From Streptomyces agglomeratus (lineage in GTDB: Bacteria > Actinomycetota > Actinomycetes > Streptomycetales > Streptomycetaceae): 64,000 nucleotides of DNA. The stretch is from assembly GCF_001746415.1 (NCBI RefSeq), contig NZ_MEHJ01000001.1:6330501-6394500 (forward strand), in the 5' to 3' direction. A program made the translations under genes and the position numbers. The notes below the pieces were generated by a model. That model saw only the letters and a list, made by a program, of their open reading frames with translations. It ran no database searches and was not told the origin of the DNA. This document shows positions 28,200 through 34,589 of the stretch, piece after piece. Positions within the stretch are counted from its first letter, which is position 1, and each line of letters starts with the position of its first letter.

Positions 28200-29147
28200 G
28201 TGCGCCGACTTGCCGGCCTGCTTGTCGTCCCCCTGCTGCTGCTCTCGACAGCGGCGTGCGGCGACGACAAGGGCTCCGACTCCACCTCGTCAAAGAACGG
28301 ACTGCCGGCGATCACCGCGGGAGCCAAGTTCGGCGAGAAGCCCACCCTCGCCAAGGGGGAGGGCGATCCGCCCAAGGAGCTCAAGACAGAGGTCCTGAGC
28401 AAGGGCAAGGACGATGCTGCGACCCTCAAGAAGGGTGACGCCATCGAGGTGAACTACCTCGGTCAGCAGTGGGACTCCACCAAGCCCTTCGACAACAGCT
28501 TCGACCGCAAGCAGCCCTTCCCGCTGACCCTCGGCGCGGGCATGGTCATCCCCGGTTGGGACAAGGGCCTGGAGGGCCAGAAGGTCGGCAGCCGCGTCCA
28601 GCTCGTCATCCCGCCCGACATGGGTTACGGCGCGCAGGGCCAGCCCCCCACGATCAAGCCGAACGCCACGCTGGTCTTCGTCGTGGACATCCTGAAGGCC
28701 AAGAGCATCCCGGCCTCCGCCAAGGGCGCCGAGGTCGCGCAGGACAACATCGACCTGCCCAAGATCGGCACCAACACCGACGGCAAGGCGCCGAAGGTCA
28801 CCATGCCGAAGAAGACGGACCCGCCGAAGAAGCTCGTCTCCAGCTACGTCCTGGAGAGCGACGGCGCCGTGGTGAAGAACACCGACACGGTGTCCGTCGC
28901 CTACCAGGGGCTGGTCTGGAAGGACGGCAAGCTCTTCGACAGCACGTACGCCCAGGGCAAGACCCAGCAGTTCGCCCTGGAGCAGGTCACCCTCAAGGGC
29001 CTCAAGGACGGTCTGGTCGGCAAGAAGGCCGGCAGCCGCGTGCTCCTCGTCATCCCGCCGGACCAGGGCTTCGGTGACAAGAAGCAGCAGTCCATCCCCG
29101 CCAACTCGACGCTGGTGTTCCAGGTGGACATCCTCGCCGTGATGTGA
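28200..29147 (+). CDS. Lipoprotein with two FKBP-type peptidyl-prolyl isomerase domains
   Basis: Exported folding factor of 315 residues. The signal peptide ends LSTAAC with lipidated Cys20. The first FKBP domain (about 75-165) contains NYLGQQWDSTKPFDNSF, GWDKGLEGQKVGSRVQLVIPP and a C-terminal LVFVVDIL. The second (about 215-315) is less canonical: YQGLVWKDGKLFDSTY and GLKDGLVGKKAGSRVLLVIPP lack the central Trp of the active site, so it may be inactive or a binding module. The GTG at 28200 has GAGGA at a spacing of 6. A cytoplasmic FKBP follows 51 bp downstream. Confidence 0.92.
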   Translation: MRRLAGLLVVPLLLLSTAACGDDKGSDSTSSKNGLPAITAGAKFGEKPTLAKGEGDPPKELKTEVLSKGKDDAATLKKGDAIEVNYLGQQWDSTKPFDNSFDRKQPFPLTLGAGMVIPGWDKGLEGQKVGSRVQLVIPPDMGYGAQGQPPTIKPNATLVFVVDILKAKSIPASAKGAEVAQDNIDLPKIGTNTDGKAPKVTMPKKTDPPKKLVSSYVLESDGAVVKNTDTVSVAYQGLVWKDGKLFDSTYAQGKTQQFALEQVTLKGLKDGLVGKKAGSRVLLVIPPDQGFGDKKQQSIPANSTLVFQVDILAVM

Positions 29148-29198
29148 GGATGTAAGACTGTCCCGGTTGTCCAGTTCGCAGTAAGAGGAGCATTTTCC

Positions 29199-29570
29199 GT
29201 GAGCATCGAAAAGCCCGAGGTCGACTTCCCGGGTGGAGAGCCGCCGAAGGACCTTCAGATCAGGGACATCTGGGAGGGCGACGGCGAGGTGGCCAAGGCG
29301 GGCCACAACGTCAAGGTCCACTACGTGGGTGTGGCGTTCTCGACCGGCGAGGAGTTCGACTCCAGCTGGAACCGCGGCACGCCGCTTCAGTTCCCGCTCG
29401 GCGCCGGCCGCGTCATCGCCGGCTGGGACCAGGGCGTGCAGGGCATGAAGGTCGGCGGCCGCCGCGAGCTGATCATTCCCCCGCACCTCGCCTACGGCGA
29501 CAGTGGCGCCGGCGGCGTCATCAAGCCGGGCGAGACGCTGATCTTCGTCTGCGACCTCGTCGCCGTCTGA
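29199..29570 (+). CDS. Cytoplasmic FKBP-type peptidyl-prolyl cis-trans isomerase
   Basis: Single-domain FKBP of 123 residues without signal peptide. All signature elements are present: VHYVGVAFSTGEEFDSSW, VIAGWDQGVQGMKVGGRR with the active-site Trp, LIIPPHLAYGDSGAGG and the final LIFVCDLVAV. It catalyses proline isomerisation during folding in the cytoplasm. The GTG at 29199 follows AAGAGGAG with a long spacing. It probably shares the transcript of the preceding FKBP lipoprotein and ends in an intrinsic terminator. Confidence 0.94.
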   Translation: MSIEKPEVDFPGGEPPKDLQIRDIWEGDGEVAKAGHNVKVHYVGVAFSTGEEFDSSWNRGTPLQFPLGAGRVIAGWDQGVQGMKVGGRRELIIPPHLAYGDSGAGGVIKPGETLIFVCDLVAV

Positions 29571-29593
29571 TCAAGCAGCACCAGGCCAGACAA

Positions 29594-29631
29594 GAGGGGC
29601 CCCACGCCGTCCGGCGTGGGGCCCTCGGCTT
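29594..29631 (+). terminator. Intrinsic terminator after the cytoplasmic FKBP gene
   Basis: Arms GAGGGGCCCCACGCC/GGCGTGGGGCCCTC with one bulge and a 4-base loop GTCC, followed by GGCTTTT. Confidence 0.85.
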
Positions 29632-29659
29632 TTGCCGCGACACCCCGGGGCGGTACGGT
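29632..29659 (+). promoter_or_regulatory. Probable pafBC promoter
   Basis: TTGCCG (29632-29637), a 16-base spacer, TACGGT (29654-29659), placed 31 bp before the pafB ATG and directly after the terminator. This is an ordinary housekeeping-type arrangement without the TGTCA damage element, so pafBC itself looks constitutive. Confidence 0.5.
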
Positions 29660-29690
29660 CGAGGGTCGTAGAGCAAGAGAGAGGGTGCCG

Positions 29691-30647
29691 ATGGCGATTG
29701 CCAAGGCCGAACGGTTGATGAACCTGGCGTTGTGCCTGCTCGGGACCCGGCGCCCGCTCAGCAAGCGGGAACTGCGCGAGTCCATCGAGGCCTACCTGGA
29801 GGCAGGCACCGACGACTCCTTCAACCGGATGTTCGAGCGCGACAAGGACGATCTGCGCGAACTCGGCCTGGTCATCGAAACCGTCGAGAACCTCGACGGC
29901 GACGTCGGCTACCTGGCCCGCCGCGACAGCAACCGCCTGCCCGCGATCACCCTCGACGCCGAGGAGGCCGCCGCACTCGGCCTCGCCGCCAAGGTCTGGC
30001 AGCAGGCCCGCCTCGCCGGCGCCGCCAGCGGCGCGCTCCAGAAGCTGCGGGCGGCGGGCATGCCGGAGGCGGAGGACCCGTACGAAGGCCACCAGAGCGC
30101 CCTCGAACCCCGCATCCCGGTCCACGAGACGGCCTTCGAGCCGCTGATGCTCGCCTGCCGCGACCGGCGCCCCGTCGTCTTCGACTACCGCAAGGCTAAC
30201 TCCGCCCGCGCCGAGACCCGACAGGTCGAGCCGTGGACGCTGGAGTGCTGGCGCGGCCACTGGTACCTCGCCGGCTGGGACCGCGAGCGCGGCGCCGAGC
30301 GTGTCTTCCGGCTCTCCCGGATCACCGGCAAGGTCCGCTCGCGCGCCGGTTCCTTCACCGCCGAGGTGCCGGACGTCGTGACCGTACGCGAGACCGTCGA
30401 GAGCTGGGCGGGCGAGACCGCCACCCGCAGCGCGCTGATCAAGCTGCGCCAGGGTTCCGGCTACCCGCTCCGGGCCAGGGCCACCGCCGTGCGGGACCTG
30501 GGCGACGGCTGGGACGAGCTGGCGATCCCGTACGGTCACGGGCTCGACGCCTGGCTCGTCGAGCTCGGCCCCGAAGTCGTCGTACTGGAGCCCGCTGATC
30601 TGCGGGCGGACGTCGTGGACCGGCTGCGCGCCGTGGCCAAGGACTGA
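29691..30647 (+). CDS. pafB: WYL-domain transcriptional activator PafB
   Basis: Helix-turn-helix plus WYL-domain protein of 318 residues. In mycobacteria PafB and PafC together activate LexA-independent DNA-damage genes by helping RNA polymerase use the RecA-NDp promoter. The N-terminal winged helix contains LSKRELRESIEAYLE, the WYL core is RHWYLAGWD-like (RGHWYLAGWDRERGAERVF near residue 187), and the WCX extension makes up the C-terminus. The ATG at 29691 follows GAGAGAGGG. pafC begins 22 bp downstream. Despite the paf name no role in pupylation chemistry is established; location near pafA is conserved. Confidence 0.9.
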   Translation: MAIAKAERLMNLALCLLGTRRPLSKRELRESIEAYLEAGTDDSFNRMFERDKDDLRELGLVIETVENLDGDVGYLARRDSNRLPAITLDAEEAAALGLAAKVWQQARLAGAASGALQKLRAAGMPEAEDPYEGHQSALEPRIPVHETAFEPLMLACRDRRPVVFDYRKANSARAETRQVEPWTLECWRGHWYLAGWDRERGAERVFRLSRITGKVRSRAGSFTAEVPDVVTVRETVESWAGETATRSALIKLRQGSGYPLRARATAVRDLGDGWDELAIPYGHGLDAWLVELGPEVVVLEPADLRADVVDRLRAVAKD

Positions 30648-30669
30648 GAAGGACCGAGGAACAGTCACC

Positions 30670-31632
30670 ATGGCCACGAACGCGATCGACCAGACCCGGC
30701 GGATGCTCTCCCTGGTGACGTATCTGCGCGAGCGCCCCGGCGCGCACGTCAGCGATGTCGCCCGCGCCTTCGGGATCACCGAGGACGAGCTGATCTCCGA
30801 CCTCGACGTGCTGCCCATGTGCGGCACGAGCTTCCGGGGCGGCGACCTGCTCGACATCGACACCGACGGGGACCGGATCTGGTGGCACAACCCCGACGAC
30901 GTCGCCGAGCCGCTGAGGCTCGCCGCCGACGAGGCCACCGCGCTGCTCGTCGCCGCCCGCGCCGTCTCCACACTGCCCGGCCTGCGCGAAGGTGACCGGC
31001 AGGCACTGCTGCGCGCCACGGCGAAGCTGGAGGCCGCGGCGGGCGAGGCGGCGGGCGCCAGCTCCCGGCTCTCGGTGACCTTCGAATCCGAGGGCGGGGT
31101 CTTCGCCGACGTCGACCGCGCCATCTCGGAGCGGCGCAGGCTGTGGCTGCGCTACTACTCCCCGGCGCGCGACGAGCTCACGGAGCGCGAGGTCGACCCC
31201 ATCCGGCTCTTCGCCGTCGGCCACACGTACATGGAGGCGTGGTGCCGGCTCTCCGAGGCGCGGCGTACGTTCCGCCTCGACCGGGTCGCCGAGATCAAAC
31301 TGCTGGACGAGCCGTCCGTACCGCCGGAGATCGAGCTGCGCGACCTGTCGGAGGGGCTGGTGCAGCCTTCGGCCGACGACCCCGAGGTCGTGGTGGAGGT
31401 CGGGCCCGGCGGCCGGTGGGTCGCCGAGTACTACCCGCACGACAGCGCGGAGGAGCTGCCCGACGGCGGCCTGCGGATCACCCTGCGCACGCCGGAACCC
31501 GCCTCGCTGCGGCGGCTCGCGCTGCGGCTCGGCAGGGACGGCCACATCGTGTCGCCGCCGGAACTGGCGGTCAGCGCGCGGGAAGCGGCCCGCGAGGCGC
31601 TCGCGGCGTACGAGAGCCCCGGCCAGGTCTAA
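30670..31632 (+). CDS. pafC: WYL-domain transcriptional activator PafC
   Basis: Partner of PafB, 320 residues with the same order: helix-turn-helix (HVSDVARAFGITEDELISDL), WYL domain (VGHTYMEAWCRLSEARRTFRLDRV, with Tyr-Met-Glu in place of the W-Y-L triad) and WCX tail. The substitution of the signature triad is what I see; its effect is unknown. The ATG at 30670 follows GAAGGACCGAGGAAC. Two candidate target promoters of the heterodimer lie in this window, before pup and before the HelY-like helicase. Confidence 0.9.
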   Translation: MATNAIDQTRRMLSLVTYLRERPGAHVSDVARAFGITEDELISDLDVLPMCGTSFRGGDLLDIDTDGDRIWWHNPDDVAEPLRLAADEATALLVAARAVSTLPGLREGDRQALLRATAKLEAAAGEAAGASSRLSVTFESEGGVFADVDRAISERRRLWLRYYSPARDELTEREVDPIRLFAVGHTYMEAWCRLSEARRTFRLDRVAEIKLLDEPSVPPEIELRDLSEGLVQPSADDPEVVVEVGPGGRWVAEYYPHDSAEELPDGGLRITLRTPEPASLRRLALRLGRDGHIVSPPELAVSAREAAREALAAYESPGQV

Positions 31633-31640
31633 GGAGATAG

Positions 31641-31916
31641 GTGGACATGTCGCTACTGCCAGGGATCCCCGCTCAGGGAATCCATGCCCAGGTGGGCCCG
31701 GTCCTCTTCAGGGCGGGCTGCCCCGACTGCGGTGCCCGCTTCGAACTGTCGGCGGGCTCCCTGCGCCTGGCGATCGGCGCCAGCCGCCGTACGACGTTCT
31801 ACTCGTTCACCTGCCCGGAGTGCGAGGCGGCGGTGCGCAAACCGGCGGGCGAGCGCATCGTCGAACTGCTCACCGGGGGCGGGGTCCGGACGCTCCGGCT
31901 CCACTCCACCGTCTGA
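31641..31916 (+). CDS. Small zinc-ribbon protein of unknown function
   Basis: Ninety-one residues starting at GTG 31641, eight bases after the pafC stop and close behind GGAG; an in-frame ATG at 31647 is an alternative. Two Cys-x2-Cys knuckles, GCPDCGARF and TCPECEAAV, separated by about 32 residues, form a zinc ribbon. A basic patch (GASRRTTFYSF) lies between them and could contact nucleic acid. It is translationally close to pafBC, so a helper role in that regulation is possible but unproven. Confidence 0.75.
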   Translation: MDMSLLPGIPAQGIHAQVGPVLFRAGCPDCGARFELSAGSLRLAIGASRRTTFYSFTCPECEAAVRKPAGERIVELLTGGGVRTLRLHSTV

Positions 31917-31921
31917 GCGTC

Positions 31922-31927
31922 TAGGCT
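31922..31927 (+). promoter_or_regulatory. -10 element of a probable leaderless transcript
   Basis: TAGGCT ends six bases before the ATG at 31934, the same spacing as at trmI. There is no RBS in between. Confidence 0.5.
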
Positions 31928-31933
31928 CTGCGC

Positions 31934-32131
31934 ATGCTCTGGCCGATGCTCGCAATCGCTCTTGGTTTCTGTGGTCTCGCTGTACTGGGTGTTCTCGCGA
32001 TCCGGGTGTTCATCGAGGTCCAGCGCCTCGGGCGGCAGGTCGCCGACACCTCCCAGGAGATCAACAAGGCGGCGGAGAACCTGGAACGGGCGGCGGAGAA
32101 CCTGGCCCGCACCGGCGAAGCCTGGCGGTAG
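31934..32131 (+). CDS. Small single-span membrane protein
   Basis: Sixty-five residues: a hydrophobic N-terminal helix (about 3-24, LAIALGFCGLAVLGVLAIRVF) followed by a charged helix with heptad-like Leu/Ala/Asn spacing (EINKAAENLERAAENLA), hence a probable membrane-anchored coiled coil facing the cytoplasm. The repeated AENLxRxAENLAR motif is notable. It lies between the zinc-ribbon gene and tatA. Function not recognised; DUF948-like small proteins have this layout. Confidence 0.65.
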   Translation: MLWPMLAIALGFCGLAVLGVLAIRVFIEVQRLGRQVADTSQEINKAAENLERAAENLARTGEAWR

Positions 32132-32347
32132 CAGGCGCGGCGGCAGGCGGCCGGGGACCGGACGGTACGCTGGTGCAGCGGTTCCAGGAGCGAGGCGCGG
32201 GCCGCAAAAGGAAAGTATGCACAGGGATTGCTCGACGTTTACCTGTGCGAGTTACGATCGCAGTCGGTCGCGATGCGGACACACGTCCGGGCGGCCGCAG
32301 CTCGCAGCTCAGCCCATGCCGCCTCGGTGAGAAGGTAGACAACGCTT

Positions 32348-32629
32348 ATGTTCCGACAGATCGGCCCCACCGAGATCATCCTCATCCTCCTCGTCGTCGT
32401 CCTGCTCTTCGGTGCGAAGAAGCTTCCGGACATGGCGCGTTCGCTGGGGAAGTCGGCCCGCATCCTCAAGAGCGAGGCCAAGGCCATGAAGTCGGAGGGG
32501 CAGGACCCCGCGCCCGCCGACCCGCCGGCCGACCAGACGGCCCCGGCCCCGCGGACGATCAAGGCCGCGCCCGGTGACGTGACCAGCGCCCGGCCCGTCG
32601 CCGAGCCCACCGAAACGCATCAGCGCTGA
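32348..32629 (+). CDS. tatA: Twin-arginine translocase subunit TatA
   Basis: Tat pore component of 93 residues for export of folded proteins. The N-terminal transmembrane helix ([18 protein letters not shown]) is followed by the conserved [19 protein letters not shown] amphipathic helix and a disordered Pro/Ala-rich tail, the typical actinobacterial TatA. The 216-bp gap upstream holds no gene; TTTACC near 32241 may be part of its promoter. tatC follows 46 bp downstream. Confidence 0.96.
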   Translation: MFRQIGPTEIILILLVVVLLFGAKKLPDMARSLGKSARILKSEAKAMKSEGQDPAPADPPADQTAPAPRTIKAAPGDVTSARPVAEPTETHQR

Positions 32630-32675
32630 CCCAAGGTCGCGGATCGTGGCCTGCCGCACGAGATGAGGACGTGGG

Positions 32676-33629
32676 TTGCTCAAGCCTGCCCGCTCGAACA
32701 ACAAGGAGAAGGACCCCGAGGGGCGCATGCCGCTCGCGGACCATCTGCGTGAGCTCCGTAACCGGCTCACCAAAGCCATGCTCGCGATCGTCGTCGCGTC
32801 CGTGGCCGCGGCGTTCTACAGCCAGGAGCTGATGGAGTTCCTCTCCTCGCCCGTGCCCCGGTGCGCCAAGGACGTGATCGAGACCGGCGGCAAGTGCGCC
32901 ACCATCTCGTACAACAACCTGCTCTCGCCGTTCACGACGACCGTCAAGGTGGTCCTGATGGCGGGCATCATCGTGTCCTGCCCGGTGTGGCTGTACCAGC
33001 TGTGGGCCTTCGTCGCCCCCGGCCTGCACAAGACCGAGAAGAAGTACACGTACTACTTCGCCGCCGCGGCCGTGCCGCTCTTCGCCGCCGGCGTGTACCT
33101 GGCGTACCTGATCATGCCGGTCAGCATGAAGGTGCTGCTGAGCATCACCCCCGACACCGCGGCCAACTTCCTCGAGGTCGACACCATCCTGGACTTCACC
33201 ACCAGGATGGTGCTGATCTTCGGTTTCTCCTTCGAGCTGCCGCTCCTGCTCGTGATGCTGAACGCGGCCGGTGTCGTCACCGGCAAGCGGATGGCCGGGT
33301 GGTGGCGCGGCGTCATCATGGGGATCTTCGTCTTCGGCGCGATCGCCACGCCGTCCACCGACCCGGTGGGCATGTTCGCGCTGGCCGGTCCGATCATCGT
33401 CCTGTACTTCGTGGCGGTCGGTTTCGCGCTGCTCAATGACAAGCGCCGCAGGCGAAACGATCCGGACGCCGAACTGGACGACGACGAGGCATCCGTGCTC
33501 GACCTCACCCCCGAGCCCGTCGGCGGGATCGAAGCCGTTCCCGCCGCGCGCGCCATTCCCGAGCAGGCCGGCGCCGACAGCTTCGGGCCGGGACGCAAGC
33601 AGCTGAACGGCTACGACGACGTCACCTGA
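32676..33629 (+). CDS. tatC: Twin-arginine translocase subunit TatC
   Basis: Six-span membrane receptor of the Tat pathway, 317 residues. Conserved elements are MPLADHLRELRNRL near residues 18-31, whose Glu is needed for signal-peptide recognition, and SPFTTTVKVVLMAG, SCPVWLYQLWAFVAPGLHKTEKK. The start is the TTG at 32676, 6 bases after GAGGA, giving the usual LLKxAR N-terminus. The C-terminus carries a long charged cytoplasmic tail (after about 250), as in other Streptomyces. It forms one operon with tatA. Confidence 0.95.
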   Translation: MLKPARSNNKEKDPEGRMPLADHLRELRNRLTKAMLAIVVASVAAAFYSQELMEFLSSPVPRCAKDVIETGGKCATISYNNLLSPFTTTVKVVLMAGIIVSCPVWLYQLWAFVAPGLHKTEKKYTYYFAAAAVPLFAAGVYLAYLIMPVSMKVLLSITPDTAANFLEVDTILDFTTRMVLIFGFSFELPLLLVMLNAAGVVTGKRMAGWWRGVIMGIFVFGAIATPSTDPVGMFALAGPIIVLYFVAVGFALLNDKRRRRNDPDAELDDDEASVLDLTPEPVGGIEAVPAARAIPEQAGADSFGPGRKQLNGYDDVT

Positions 33630-33647
33630 CCTTGTAGGGTCCGCCGG

Positions 33648-34544
33648 GTGACCAGTGAGATCACCCTCTTCGTCAATCCCACCGCCGGACGCGGCCGGGG
33701 CGCGCACGCCGCGCAGCCGGCCGCTTCCGCTTTGCGGGACGCCGGATTCTCCGTACGCACGGTCCTCGGTCAGGACGCGGACGACGCGCTGCGGCGGGCA
33801 CGCGACGCCGTCGGCGGCGGGACCGGCGCCCTCATAGCCGTCGGCGGGGACGGGATGGTCTCGCTCGCGCTCCAGGCGGTCGCCGGGACGCGCACGCCGC
33901 TGGGCGTGATCGCCGTGGGGACCGGCAACGACTTCGCCCGTACGCTCGGACTGCCCGTGCGGGACCCGGCCGGGGCCGGGCGGCTGGCCGCCGAGGCGCT
34001 CAAGGGCGGGCGGCTCATGGATGTGGACCTGGGGCGGGTGGGGGAGACCTGGTTCGGGACGGTGCTGGCCTCCGGGTTCGACTCGCGGGTCAACGACCGG
34101 GGGAACCGGATGCGGTGGCCCCTCGGGCGCTTCAAGTACGACCTGGCGATGATCGCGGAGCTGGCCTCCTTCAGACCCGTGCCGTACCGGATCACGCTTG
34201 ACGGTGGCGATGTCCACGAGGTCGAGGCGACGCTGGTGGCCGTCGGGAACGGCACCTCGTACGGCGGCGGGATGCGGATCTGCGCCGGTGCGCGCACCGA
34301 CGACGGGCTCTTCGACGTCACGGTGGTCGGGGACTGCTCCCGTACGACCCTGATCAAGGTTTTTCCCCAGGTGTACCGGGGGACGCACCTCGGCCACCCC
34401 AAGGTCGCCGTCCACCGGGCGGCCAGGGTCGAGCTGGTGGCAGCGGGGATCACCGGGTACGCCGACGGGGAACCGCTCGGGCCGCTGCCGCTCACCGCCG
34501 AGTGCGTGGCGGGTGCGGTGCGGGTGCTCGGTCCGCGTATTTAA
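33648..34544 (+). CDS. Diacylglycerol-kinase/sphingosine-kinase family lipid kinase
   Basis: DAGK-catalytic-domain protein of 298 residues. NPTAGRGRG near residue 10 and IAVGGDGMVSLALQAVAGT near 63 are the nucleotide-binding signatures, and GVIAVGTGNDFARTLGLP near 87 is the family glycine-rich motif. Members phosphorylate diacylglycerol or related lipids, and some actinobacterial ones act in phosphatidylinositol-mannoside metabolism. The GTG at 33648 is seven bases after TAGGGT, so the message may be leaderless. It lies between tatC and the helicase. Confidence 0.88.
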   Translation: MTSEITLFVNPTAGRGRGAHAAQPAASALRDAGFSVRTVLGQDADDALRRARDAVGGGTGALIAVGGDGMVSLALQAVAGTRTPLGVIAVGTGNDFARTLGLPVRDPAGAGRLAAEALKGGRLMDVDLGRVGETWFGTVLASGFDSRVNDRGNRMRWPLGRFKYDLAMIAELASFRPVPYRITLDGGDVHEVEATLVAVGNGTSYGGGMRICAGARTDDGLFDVTVVGDCSRTTLIKVFPQVYRGTHLGHPKVAVHRAARVELVAAGITGYADGEPLGPLPLTAECVAGAVRVLGPRI

Positions 34545-34556
34545 AGATCGGGCTGA

Positions 34557-34579
34557 CTGTCATACGTGGCGGGTAGGCT
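34557..34579 (+). promoter_or_regulatory. Helicase promoter of DNA-damage (PafBC/RecA-NDp) type
   Basis: CTGTCATACGT (34557-34567), six bases GGCGGG, TAGGCT (34574-34579). The spacing is identical to the pup promoter and to the Streptomyces damage motif, with TGTCA conserved. The start codon follows 11 bases later. Confidence 0.5.
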
Positions 34580-34589
34580 CGAAGACAAG

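Noticed and set aside
33618..33640. Third damage-type promoter before the lipid kinase (CGTCACCTG then TAGGGT)
   Set aside because: The GTCA is one base too close to TAGGGT compared with the pup and helicase promoters and the surrounding bases do not match.
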